From Acinetobacter shaoyimingii (GTDB taxonomy: Bacteria; Pseudomonadota; Gammaproteobacteria; Pseudomonadales; Moraxellaceae), in NCBI RefSeq assembly GCF_011578045.1, contig NZ_CP049801.1, forward strand, positions 62,001-126,000: a stretch of DNA of 64,000 nt, written 5' to 3'. Shown in pieces: positions 1-7,807 of this stretch. How positions within the stretch are numbered: position 1 is the first letter of the stretch; every line of letters starts with the position of its first letter. A program made the position numbers and the translations under genes. The notes below the pieces were generated by a model. The model was given only the letters and a program-made list of their open reading frames with translations, made no database searches and was not told where the DNA came from.

Positions 1-1
1 A

Positions 2-637
2 CGTCTAGATGGTGACCGTGACAATGGTGTGATCCGTAACGTGGCAAACGCTTTCTCTCAAGATGGTGGTTTGGCCGTGCTTTACGGCAATATCGCATTG
101 GATGGTTGTATCGTTAAAACGGCAGGTGTTGATGATTCAATCCTAAAATTCAACGGTACAGCACGCGTATTTGAAAGCCAAGATGCCGCTGTAGAAGCAA
201 TTTTAGGTGGCAAAATTAGCGCAGGTGATGTGGTAGTGATTCGCTACGAAGGTCCACGCGGTGGTCCGGGTATGCAAGAAATGCTTTATCCAACCAGTTA
301 CCTTAAATCGAAAGGTTTAGGTAAAGAATGTGCGTTGTTAACCGATGGTCGTTTCTCTGGTGGTTCATCAGGTTTATCGATTGGTCACGTGTCTCCAGAA
401 GCAGCTGAAGGTGGTGCAATTGGTTTGGTTGAAGATGGCGACCGTATCGAAATTGATATTCCAAACCGCAGCATTCACTTGGCTGTTGATGAAGCAACCA
501 TGGCAGCACGTCGTGAAGCACAAGAAGCCAAAGGTTGGAAGCCTGCTGAAGAGCGTCCTCGTAAAGTTTCAAAAGCATTAAAAGCTTATGCGATGCATAC
601 AACGAGTGCCTCAAAAGGTGCGGTACGTGAAATCTAA
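2..637 (+). CDS. ilvD: Dihydroxy-acid dehydratase, C-terminal part (cut by window edge)
   Basis: This is the 3' end of a gene that enters from the left; the frame is open from base 2, so the GTG at base 29 is not the true start. The product dehydrates 2,3-dihydroxy-acids to 2-keto acids in valine, leucine and isoleucine synthesis. The visible part is the C-terminal swivelling domain of the IlvD/EDD family, with the motifs [12 protein letters not shown] and [12 protein letters not shown] and a conserved GHVSPEA segment. The [10 protein letters not shown] stretch and the extended tail ([13 protein letters not shown]) fit the long E. coli-type IlvD of about 610 residues. A terminator follows at 661-690. 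A second, clearly divergent ilvD lies directly downstream. Family assignment is firm; the Fe-S ligands lie outside the window. Confidence 0.93.
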   Translation, partial: RLDGDRDNGVIRNVANAFSQDGGLAVLYGNIALDGCIVKTAGVDDSILKFNGTARVFESQDAAVEAILGGKISAGDVVVIRYEGPRGGPGMQEMLYPTSYLKSKGLGKECALLTDGRFSGGSSGLSIGHVSPEAAEGGAIGLVEDGDRIEIDIPNRSIHLAVDEATMAARREAQEAKGWKPAEERPRKVSKALKAYAMHTTSASKGAVREI

Positions 638-660
638 GGTATAAATTTAAAAAAGATTTA

Positions 661-690
661 AAAAAACACTCCAAATGGGGTGTTTTTTTA
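661..690 (+). terminator. Rho-independent terminator after the first ilvD
   Basis: An A-run, a short stem (CACTCC pairing with GGGGTG, one G-T wobble) around AAAT, then a run of seven Ts. It lies 24 bases after the ilvD stop. Confidence 0.8.
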
Positions 691-861
691 TATGTGAATG
701 ATTTGTTATGGGAATGTTATGAAAAAAATCACATTACATTTTAAAACCAGTGAATTTCACTTATAGCATTGTCGATGTTATGGATTTCTATACAATAAAA
801 TGAATAAAAATAGCGACGACAAAACACATTAATATTTGTCTTAGCCATGGAGAGCATCACA

Positions 862-2547
862 ATGAGTAAAAGTAATATTCGCGAACATTCTGCTCCCGTT
901 TACGAAGGCATAGAAAATGCACCTGCACGGTCAATGATGCGTGCAACAGGCTTTCAAGATGCAGATTTCGAACGTCCTTTCATTGGTATTGCATCGACAT
1001 GGGCGAACGTTACACCATGCAATATGCATATTGATGGCTTAGCACGTGAAACTGAAAAAGGCGTCAATGCTGCAGGTGGCAAAGGTATTATTTTCAATAC
1101 CATTACCATTTCAGATGGGATTTCAAACGGCACAGAAGGGATGAAATATTCCTTGGTTTCACGTGAAATCATTGCAGATTCAATTGAAGCTGTGGTCGGC
1201 TGTCAGGCCTATGATGGTGTGATTGCCATAGGTGGATGTGACAAAAATATGCCTGGTTGTGTCATGGGCTTGGCACGGTTAAATCGACCAGGGCTGTTTG
1301 TCTATGGTGGAACCATTCAACCGGGTGAAGGTCATACCGATATGATTTCAGTCTTTGAAGCCGTTGGTCAGCATGCTAAGGGTGAAATTAATGCCATTCA
1401 AGTTAAACATATTGAGGAAGTAGCACTTCCAGGCCCTGGCTCTTGTGGTGGCATGTATACCGCAAACTCGATGGCATCGGCAATTGAAGCTTTAGGTATG
1501 AGTTTACCAGGGTCTTCTGCACAAGAAGCAGTGTCACAAGACAAGATTTTGGACTGTCAACGTGCAGGTGAGGCAGTCATGAACTTACTGCGCTTAGACA
1601 TCAAACCACGTGACATTATGACCAAGGCAGCTTTTGAAAATGCGGTTAAGGTTTTGATTGCTTTAGGGGGATCAACCAACGGTGTTTTACACATGTTAGC
1701 GATGGCACATACTGCTGGTGTGGATTTAACTTTGGATGATTTTGTGCGCATAGGTAAAGACATACCTGTGGTGGCAGATGTTCGTCCTTCGGGCAAATAT
1801 TTAATGTCAGAACTGATTGCCATTGGTGGCATTCAACCTTTGATGAAACGTATGCTCAATGCAGGCATGCTCGATGGTTCTTGTTTAACAGTGACAGGTA
1901 AAACATTGGCAGAAAACTTAGCTGAAGTTGACGATTACCCTGAAGGTCAGCAAATTATTTTACCGTTCGATGCCCCGATAAAAAAAGATTCGCATTTGGT
2001 GATCCTCAAAGGCAATTTAGCACCAACAGGTGCGGTGGCTAAAATTACAGGAAAAGAAGGGCTGTATTTTGAAGGACCTGCACGTGTCTTTGAGGGTGAA
2101 ATTGGTGCGATGCGTGGCATCTTAGATGGTGAAGTTCAAGAAGGCGAAGTGGTGGTGATTCGTGGTGAAGGTCCAAAAGGCGGACCAGGGATGCCGGAAA
2201 TGCTGAAACCAACTTCAGCCATTATTGGTAAAGGCTTAGGGAAATCTGTTGCACTGTTGACTGATGGACGTTTTTCAGGTGGCAGTCATGGTTTTGTGAT
2301 TGGGCATGTGACCCCAGAAGCCTATGAAGGTGGTCCAATTGGATTGGTCAAAAATGGTGATAAAATTTCAATCAATGCTGAAACGCAAGAAATCACCTTA
2401 CATATCTCAGACCAAGAACTGGCAACACGAAAAGATCAATGGACTAAACCGCAGCCAAACTATCGCTATGGTGCTTTAGCCAAGTTTGCAAAATTGACTA
2501 CAGGTGCAGAAAAAGGTGCAGTAACCGATTTAAATTTAGATGTTTAA
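862..2547 (+). CDS. ilvD: Dihydroxy-acid dehydratase, second paralogue
   Basis: A complete IlvD/EDD-family dehydratase of 561 residues. The start at 862 (MSKSNIREH) is preferred over the in-frame ATG at 847 because GGAG at 849-852 forms a well-spaced Shine-Dalgarno. Three cysteines expected to hold the Fe-S cluster are present at about residues 53 (TPCNMH), 126 ([10 protein letters not shown]) and 195 (GPGSCGG). The C-terminal domain carries [13 protein letters not shown] and [12 protein letters not shown]. Its length and N-terminus match the shorter bacterial DHAD class rather than the long E. coli class of the gene just upstream. The two are therefore adjacent but divergent paralogues. Dihydroxy-acid dehydration is the likely reaction; a sugar-acid dehydratase role cannot be fully excluded from sequence alone. 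Confidence 0.92.
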   Translation: MSKSNIREHSAPVYEGIENAPARSMMRATGFQDADFERPFIGIASTWANVTPCNMHIDGLARETEKGVNAAGGKGIIFNTITISDGISNGTEGMKYSLVSREIIADSIEAVVGCQAYDGVIAIGGCDKNMPGCVMGLARLNRPGLFVYGGTIQPGEGHTDMISVFEAVGQHAKGEINAIQVKHIEEVALPGPGSCGGMYTANSMASAIEALGMSLPGSSAQEAVSQDKILDCQRAGEAVMNLLRLDIKPRDIMTKAAFENAVKVLIALGGSTNGVLHMLAMAHTAGVDLTLDDFVRIGKDIPVVADVRPSGKYLMSELIAIGGIQPLMKRMLNAGMLDGSCLTVTGKTLAENLAEVDDYPEGQQIILPFDAPIKKDSHLVILKGNLAPTGAVAKITGKEGLYFEGPARVFEGEIGAMRGILDGEVQEGEVVVIRGEGPKGGPGMPEMLKPTSAIIGKGLGKSVALLTDGRFSGGSHGFVIGHVTPEAYEGGPIGLVKNGDKISINAETQEITLHISDQELATRKDQWTKPQPNYRYGALAKFAKLTTGAEKGAVTDLNLDV

Positions 2548-2574
2548 TTGATCATTGCGCAACAAATTGTTATA

Positions 2575-2614
2575 ACCCTTGTAGTGCGATCGTGCACCGC
2601 AAGGGTATATTTTT
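2575..2614 (+). terminator. Probable terminator after the second ilvD
   Basis: Perfect 7-bp inverted repeat ACCCTTG (2575-2581) and CAAGGGT (2600-2606), with a GC-rich interior and a following T-rich tract. It ends just before the ribosome binding site of the next gene. Confidence 0.6.
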
Positions 2615-2630
2615 CTTAGAGGCTTTATTC

Positions 2631-3953
2631 ATGTCACTGTTACGCCGTTGGTTCGATCCTATTCGATCGAGTTGGTTTTATCAAAAACCAGTTCGCCAAG
2701 AGCTATTGTCGACAGAACACGGACTCAGTATTTATTTACGTTTAGATGATGTGTATAGCTATTTAGCGGTACAACAGCTGATTCAATTGAACGATATTTT
2801 AAATGATGAATTGAAACCTTTAAAAGTCATTATTTCAGATACTGCTGCCGAACCTCCCAATGAGATGACCGCCGAAGAATGGCGTGATTATAGTTTGAGA
2901 GATGCGCAAATTTTAGCGCATCAACATCGGTTTGGTTTTGACAATGAACAGCCTGAAATTCCAAATCCAGAAGCGATCTTACAAGCGCAAACCATTTTAA
3001 AAAACACCCCATTAAAAGATCAAAATTTTTTATATTTACTTGAAGATGTGTTTCATATGTTGTGGCAACAACAGTATGGAAAGCTGCGTACTTTATATGT
3101 GATGGCCAGTAAACACCAAAAAGAACAACATCTGCCTGAGCGCCAATTTGACCACACACCTGTTTTAGCCAGCTATTTTGAAATTGGTGGACGTAAGTAT
3201 CACGCCGTGGATGATTTACTGCGTTTAACTCGTCGTTTGAAACAGCAAAAATTACTCACGGGTAATCCTATTTTTCTGATTAATCATATTGAGTGGCGTG
3301 AACACTTGATGAATGATGCAGAAGAACTCAGTGAAATTCAGGCCATGAGTCCTGAACTTGATTTGTATATTGCACTAGAAGATCCACTTAGCTGGTTGTT
3401 ATTGGCTTATATTAAAGAAGAACTTGCCGATTATTATGATATTGATTTGACGATTTATCCGTTGAACTACCAAGGTCGAGATTTATTTGATTGGAGTCTT
3501 GCGACAAGGTTGTCTAAACGTGCAGGCGTGAAATTTACGCCGTTTTGTCGACCCACTGAAGAAAGCACCATCAATATGGCAAAACTCTTTTATAGCGTTC
3601 CAGAAGAGCAACGTATTGATGCGATATATGAGATTTTAGAAGCAGTATGGTCGAAAGGTAAAGACCTGTCATTTCCAACACATTTCAACCGTATTCGACG
3701 TGAATTGAACATCGATCATTTAACAAATTTGGATGTTGAAGAAAAATTAAAAGAAAATGAATTGTTATGCGAAATGAAGTTGCAACCCGATTTTCCTGTT
3801 TTGGAACTGCGTTTGGATGGGAAAAGTTATGTATTTAATAGTTTGTATCGTGTATGGATGATTGAAAGTATTTTCAGTAATGTGTTAGAACAGAAGTATA
3901 AAAGCGATAACGAACTAGAACAGAATCAGGAGGAAAAACTCGAAGATGAATAA
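2631..3953 (+). CDS. Tandem DsbA/HCCA-isomerase-like thioredoxin-fold protein
   Basis: A 440-residue soluble protein that appears to hold two DsbA/GST-kappa-like domains. Each begins with a strand followed by a D-x-x-S-(Y/W)-L-(A/L) motif: LRLDDVYSYLA near residue 40 and LEDPLSWLLLA near residue 250. This resembles the D-P-x-S-x-(Y/W)-x motif of 2-hydroxychromene-2-carboxylate isomerases and related DsbA-family proteins. No CxxC is visible, so a classical oxidoreductase role is unlikely. The start at 2631 has AGAGG at 2618-2622; the upstream in-frame GTG at 2592 lies inside the terminator hairpin. The stop overlaps the downstream chorismate mutase start by eight bases, implying translational coupling. 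The substrate and role are unknown. Confidence 0.7.
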   Translation: MSLLRRWFDPIRSSWFYQKPVRQELLSTEHGLSIYLRLDDVYSYLAVQQLIQLNDILNDELKPLKVIISDTAAEPPNEMTAEEWRDYSLRDAQILAHQHRFGFDNEQPEIPNPEAILQAQTILKNTPLKDQNFLYLLEDVFHMLWQQQYGKLRTLYVMASKHQKEQHLPERQFDHTPVLASYFEIGGRKYHAVDDLLRLTRRLKQQKLLTGNPIFLINHIEWREHLMNDAEELSEIQAMSPELDLYIALEDPLSWLLLAYIKEELADYYDIDLTIYPLNYQGRDLFDWSLATRLSKRAGVKFTPFCRPTEESTINMAKLFYSVPEEQRIDAIYEILEAVWSKGKDLSFPTHFNRIRRELNIDHLTNLDVEEKLKENELLCEMKLQPDFPVLELRLDGKSYVFNSLYRVWMIESIFSNVLEQKYKSDNELEQNQEEKLEDE

Positions 3954-4233
3954 AGAAAAATGTAGTTCATTGGAAGAAGTCAGAAATCACATTGATCGCA
4001 TTGATCAATCCCTTATAGAGCTACTCGCTACGCGTCAATATTATGTCGATCAAGCGGTCCGTTTTAAACATAGTGTTCAAGATGTTCAGTCCCCACAACG
4101 AGTCGAGCAGGTGATCGCTAAAGTACGAGCACAAGCAACTGAAGCCCGAATCGATCCAGATCTCATTGAAAAGTTATATCGGGATATGCTCCAGCATTTT
4201 ATTCAAAGAGAGCTGAAAGAAATTCGTCCATAA
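3946..4233 (+). CDS. Chorismate mutase, AroQ class (type II)
   Basis: A 95-residue all-helical protein with the AroQ layout: an N-terminal helix with R-x-x-I-D-x-I-D-x-x-L-x-x-L-L-x-x-R (VRNHIDRIDQSLIELLATR), then lysine/arginine-bearing helices (RFKHS, QRVEQVIAKVR) and a final helix with LYRDML and an IxRE-type end. It would convert chorismate to prephenate in the cytoplasm, or act as a PchB-like isochorismate-pyruvate lyase; length alone does not separate these. An AGGAGG at 3928-3933 lies inside the end of the upstream gene, which overlaps by eight bases. No other aromatic or siderophore gene is adjacent. The family call is fairly firm; the exact reaction is inferred. Confidence 0.8.
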   Translation: MNKEKCSSLEEVRNHIDRIDQSLIELLATRQYYVDQAVRFKHSVQDVQSPQRVEQVIAKVRAQATEARIDPDLIEKLYRDMLQHFIQRELKEIRP

Positions 4234-4338
4234 GATTCTAAATTTGACAACAGGCTATAACAATTTGGGAATCACAAAAGCATGTTGCCATGATTCAATT
4301 TTTATATTTCTAATTAAAAAAAACTATAAAATTATGAT

Positions 4339-4965
4339 TTATAAGACAACTTTATAAGGTTCAAAGCCTTCACCCAATGGAAAACCTGCCTGTTGTCCTC
4401 TCAAAAGTGCGATTGATTTGATCAGATGTGGCGACATGTAGTGTTTATGAATTTGACTTGCATGATGTTGTAAGGAATCAATTTTTTTATTTAAATAAGC
4501 TTCATCTACATCTTCAAATACTTTGGGACTAAAATAAGCACCTGAACTTGGCGTCTCATAACAAAGAATTTGTTTTACATGTCTAAAGGCAACGATAGAT
4601 GCTTCATAGGTCGCTCTATGATCTTGATGGCGATCATCTTTAAACATCGTATAAATACGCTCAATATTAGATTGAGTAGACAAATCTTCTAGAATTTTTT
4701 CTAAAGCTAAAATAATCTCATGTAAGTTCAAAGACAGTTTAGTGTCGGCAAAATTTAAGAAAAATGTCTTCGTCACACCAAGTAAATTTAACGCATCGCT
4801 GGTTTCTTGAATACGGTTTTGTTTTAGAGGATTTCCTTCAGAACCGTTCGATAAAACGATAGCAAAAATATCGCGACCTTGATTTGCCAATTTTGCTAAA
4901 CTTGCACCACACCCCAATTCTATATCGTCGGGGTGTGCACCTATAGCAATGATTCCTGATTTCAT
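4339..4965 (-). CDS. PIG-L/LmbE family deacetylase
   Basis: A 208-residue zinc-dependent N-acetylglucosamine-type deacetylase of the PIG-L/LmbE family. The hallmark AHPDD motif (GAHPDDIELGCG) is at the N-terminus, and a downstream H-Q-D-H-R-A motif supplies the third metal ligand. The start at 4965 (MKSGIIAIGAHPDD) puts the first strand at the family's normal position. An alternative ATG at 5034 would add a 23-residue lead without family similarity and has poor ribosome-binding spacing. The substrate is not predictable; family members act on GlcNAc-inositol, chitooligosaccharides or glycan precursors. It stands alone, with AT-rich non-coding DNA upstream. Confidence 0.8.
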   Translation of the reverse strand: MKSGIIAIGAHPDDIELGCGASLAKLANQGRDIFAIVLSNGSEGNPLKQNRIQETSDALNLLGVTKTFFLNFADTKLSLNLHEIILALEKILEDLSTQSNIERIYTMFKDDRHQDHRATYEASIVAFRHVKQILCYETPSSGAYFSPKVFEDVDEAYLNKKIDSLQHHASQIHKHYMSPHLIKSIALLRGQQAGFPLGEGFEPYKVVL

Positions 4966-5517
4966 AATTCTAAATCTTTCATTACTGTTAGAATATTTTT
5001 GTGAATCTTTTAATTCGACTTTTATAAATGACATCTCTTTGCTACTGAATAATTGTATTATTTAGAAAAACTTAAATTGGTGAATCTGATTTTATAATTA
5101 GGTTCATAACCTGTAAGAGTCATTCTAATAATTAAAAAACATAATGATAGAAACAAAATGTTATTATTGTTATCAGAGTTTTGATAAAAATATTCTACAT
5201 TTCATTGATTTAATCGGCATATTTTTTGGAATTTATTTTATATTAATTAATCATATATAGAATTATTTTCTAGACTAAAATCTACAATATTTCGCTTAAA
5301 GCCAATACATAAATACGCATTGTTTAACAACAAATGAGTATATTTTTAGCAAAAATTAACAATATGCGACGTATGTCACACTATTAAAAAATGATTACTC
5401 TCTGAATTTATTTGTTATACATCTATGATAAATAGTATTTTTTATGTATATAGCCATTTAGGCATGATATTTTTAAACGATTAAACTTAAATTTTTTTAT
5501 GCTGTATGAGATGGCTT

Positions 5518-5610
5518 ATGAACGAGGCTCAAGAGAAAATAATTAAAACTGCAACAAAATTAGTCGATTTTTTTAGCTCAAGTTGGTTTTTTCAATTAAG
5601 TTTAACTTAA
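5518..5610 (+). pseudogene. 30-codon ORF, possible TetR N-terminal remnant
   Basis: ATG to TAA encoding 30 residues. The first part (EAQEKIIKTATKLVDFF) looks like the first helix of a TetR-family regulator, but the helix-turn-helix that should follow is absent. There is no strong ribosome binding site. It may be an eroded regulator fragment or a chance ORF; confidence is low. Confidence 0.2.
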
Positions 5611-5646
5611 GTGAAGCGATTCAAAATTATCAGTAGAACTCGCATA

Positions 5647-5702
5647 TTTATGAATCATCGAATTAATCAACATCTTTATGAATCATCGAATTGATCAACA
5701 TC
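5647..5702. repeat. 28-bp direct tandem duplication
   Basis: Two adjacent 28-bp units (5647-5674 and 5675-5702) differ at one base (AATTAATC versus AATTGATC). There is no spacer, so this is not a CRISPR. Confidence 0.9.
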
Positions 5703-5824
5703 AGAGTAATTCACAGCAAAATTCTGTATAGATCAATAGATCTCTTTCATAAGTCAAAAAATGATCATTAATTTGTATTAGAATTAACAATGAAAGTTAC
5801 TTTTCTTTCGCCATATATGGCTCA

Positions 5825-5894
5825 GGGAGAGGTTACGATTAAGGATTTTAAGCTAAAAATAACCTCTCCCTAGCCCTCTCCTACAAGGAGAGGG
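5825..5894. repeat. Palindromic dispersed-type intergenic repeat
   Basis: It contains two nested inverted repeats. GGGAGAGGTT (5825-5834) pairs with AACCTCTCCC (5861-5870), and CCCTCTCCT (5874-5882) pairs with AGGAGAGGG (5886-5894) around ACA. The CCTCTCC-rich hairpin is of the kind found dispersed in many proteobacterial genomes. Whether it is multicopy in this genome cannot be seen from one copy. Confidence 0.65.
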
Positions 5895-5971
5895 AACTTT
5901 ATTATAAATTTTAATTGGTTGAAAAATGATTTATGAAAGAGGTTTAATAAATCCTACTCATATTTAATTTA

Positions 5972-5992
5972 GCCTCAATTTTTAATTGAGGC
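5972..5992. repeat. Hairpin upstream of the TauE gene
   Basis: GCCTCAAT (5972-5979) pairs with ATTGAGGC (5985-5992). No long T-run follows on the plus strand, so a terminator role is uncertain. Confidence 0.4.
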
Positions 5993-6070
5993 TTCCTTCT
6001 AAAAACAATGATATTCCCCCTCAAATAAAACAATTAGCATGAGCCAGTATTTTTATCTGAGGGATTGTTC

Positions 6071-6808
6071 ATGCTTGCGATTGTTGTCGCTGTATTTTCT
6101 ATTGCAGGTATGATCAAAGGCACGATTGGCTTAGGGCTTCCAGCGGTATCTATGGGATTACTTTCATTGGTTATGACACCTTTCCAAGCGGCAACACTTT
6201 TAATCATTCCTTCAATGATTACCAATTTTTGGCAACTTTTTGCTGAAGGACAGGTATTCAAACTGATTAAACGCTTTTGGCCTTTGCTCATCGGTATTAT
6301 AGTCGGTTCAATTTGGAGTGTTTTTCCAACCTTGGGTCACGGCTCTTTTAAAAGTGAAGCACTATTAGGGGGAATGCTCGCCCTATATGGCGTATATGGT
6401 TTATGCGCCAAAAATATGCCAAATTTAGCTCCACAGGAAAAATGGCTTTCTCCATTCATGGGATATTTGGGTGGGGCTTTGACAGTGGCAACAGGCGTCG
6501 TCGTGATTCCAGTCGTTCCTTATTTACAGTCTTTGCATTTAAAACGTGATGATCTGGTTCAATCTTTAGGTTTAGCATTTACCGTTTCAACGATTTGCCT
6601 TGCTATATATTTGCATTTAAATCCTGTAAAAGACATTCCTATCGACTACAAACTATCTTTGATTGCGCTTATTCCATCACTCATTGGAATGTGGCTAGGG
6701 ACCAAAATTCGTTATCGCATTCCTGAGCAAAAATTTCGTAAAGTCTTTTTCGCAGGATTGGTTATTTTTGGAGGCTATATGGTCAGTCATCAATTAGGAT
6801 GGATTTAA
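6071..6808 (+). CDS. Sulfite exporter TauE/SafE family membrane protein
   Basis: A 245-residue multi-pass inner-membrane protein. The N-terminal hydrophobic helix followed by G-x-I-K-G-x-x-G-x-G-x-P (MIKGTIGLGLP) is the TauE/SafE (DUF81) signature, and a second internal half repeats the pattern near GALTVATGVVVIPVVPYL. Family members move sulfite, sulfoacetate or related organic anions across the membrane. The ATG at 6071 with GAGGG at 6059-6063 is the start; the TTG at 6065 is less likely. The stop codon overlaps the end of the convergent LysR gene by 15 bases, and that regulator may control it. The substrate is unknown. Confidence 0.85.
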   Translation: MLAIVVAVFSIAGMIKGTIGLGLPAVSMGLLSLVMTPFQAATLLIIPSMITNFWQLFAEGQVFKLIKRFWPLLIGIIVGSIWSVFPTLGHGSFKSEALLGGMLALYGVYGLCAKNMPNLAPQEKWLSPFMGYLGGALTVATGVVVIPVVPYLQSLHLKRDDLVQSLGLAFTVSTICLAIYLHLNPVKDIPIDYKLSLIALIPSLIGMWLGTKIRYRIPEQKFRKVFFAGLVIFGGYMVSHQLGWI

Positions 6809-7705
6809 TCCTACACTCAAATTTTGAGAAAGTAAGAACTGACTAAAATGCTGATAGGAAATAGGCAAGGCATCAAAACTTTTCGCAGCCAACAATAACT
6901 TCCGATTTGCCCAATCACCGATGATTGGAATTTGATGAAATTGATAATGTTGACTAAGACGCTGTGCCGCACGTTGAGGAATAATCGCAATGCCAACGCC
7001 ATTGGCAACTACTTGTGCGATGGCGGCGAAATTAGGTAAGCGAAGGCGATATTGTATGGCATAACCTAACTTTTTGGCTTGAGTTTCAATTGACTGTTGT
7101 AGTGAATGATATTGCATTAGTCCTACATATGGATAATGCAAAGTCTGCTTGAGATCTAAGGTTTTGTAAGTGTTAAGCTCATGTTGTAGTGGAGAAATTA
7201 TCACGAGTGGATCTTCGGAAAATTCTAAGGTTTGTAATGTACTTGAGTCAAAAAAACTCGAAATCAGTCCTAATTTCGCCGTACCATTTTCTAATGCGAC
7301 AATAATGTCATTGGTTTCTGCTTCTTTTAGATCAATTTGGATATTCGAGTTTTCAACTAAATATTTGGGAAGCAGAAAGGGAAGATATTCACTTTGCGCA
7401 GAGGAGTTGCACCATAAAGTCATTGAAGATTGAAGATCTTGAGAAAAAGGCAACATGGCTTGTTCTAAGTGATGGCTTTGTTGAATCAAGAGCTGAGCTT
7501 GTTCAGCAAACGTTTGACCTGCAAGGGTTAACTTGACCCCAGTTGCATGTCGGGTAAATAAGTTGGTTGCAAACTGTTGTTCAATTTTTTTTACACGCTC
7601 ACTGGCAGCTTGCAATGAAATGGATGAACGGTGAGCACCTTTGGTCAGGCTACCTGTGTCGACGATATTTAAAAATAATTGTAGATCAAAAAAATCAAGG
7701 CGCAT
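6794..7705 (-). CDS. LysR-family transcriptional regulator
   Basis: A 303-residue LysR regulator. The N-terminal winged helix-turn-helix is clear: MRLDFFDLQLFLNIVDTGSL, then SLQAASERVKKIEQQ and LFTRHATGVKLTLAG. A periplasmic-binding-protein-like effector domain follows, with the typical late segment VANGVGIAIIPQRAA. The start at 7705 gives the canonical LysR N-terminus; the longer frame to 7804 would add 33 unrelated residues and run through the terminator of the upstream gene. It is convergent with and overlaps the TauE gene. It may regulate that gene, but the target is not shown by the sequence. Confidence 0.88.
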   Translation of the reverse strand: MRLDFFDLQLFLNIVDTGSLTKGAHRSSISLQAASERVKKIEQQFATNLFTRHATGVKLTLAGQTFAEQAQLLIQQSHHLEQAMLPFSQDLQSSMTLWCNSSAQSEYLPFLLPKYLVENSNIQIDLKEAETNDIIVALENGTAKLGLISSFFDSSTLQTLEFSEDPLVIISPLQHELNTYKTLDLKQTLHYPYVGLMQYHSLQQSIETQAKKLGYAIQYRLRLPNFAAIAQVVANGVGIAIIPQRAAQRLSQHYQFHQIPIIGDWANRKLLLAAKSFDALPISYQHFSQFLLSQNLSVGLNPS

Positions 7706-7764
7706 CCACTCAGCCCATCCGATTAATGAATGTTCATCATACTCAAATTTGCACAAAATAAGAC

Positions 7765-7795
7765 AATAAAAAAGCAGCCAATTGGCTGCTTTAGT
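7765..7795 (-). terminator. Terminator of the permease gene
   Basis: Perfect palindrome AAGCAGCCAATTGGCTGCTT (7772-7791). Read on the minus strand it is followed by a T-run, just after the permease stop. Confidence 0.85.
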
Positions 7796-7807
7796 AAAAT
7801 GCAAGGA

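Larger units (their letters stand above)
4966..6070. other. 1.1 kb AT-rich intergenic region with small repeats
   Basis: No full-length gene is visible on either strand. The region holds a 28-bp tandem duplication (5647-5702), a hairpin-forming dispersed-type repeat (5825-5894), another hairpin (5972-5992) and a 30-codon ORF (5518-5610). The composition is strongly AT-rich, consistent with decayed or laterally acquired DNA plus the promoter of the PIG-L gene. Confidence 0.7.

Noticed and set aside
29..31. GTG at 29 as the start of the first ilvD
   Set aside because: The frame is open back to base 2 with IlvD-like sequence, so the gene simply continues to the left of the window.
303..674. Minus-strand ORF opposite ilvD
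   Set aside because: Its translation is low-complexity and His/Leu-rich, typical of an antisense shadow of a conserved gene, and it runs through the terminator.
5647..5702. Possible CRISPR-like repeat
   Set aside because: Only two directly adjacent units without spacers; it is a simple tandem duplication.
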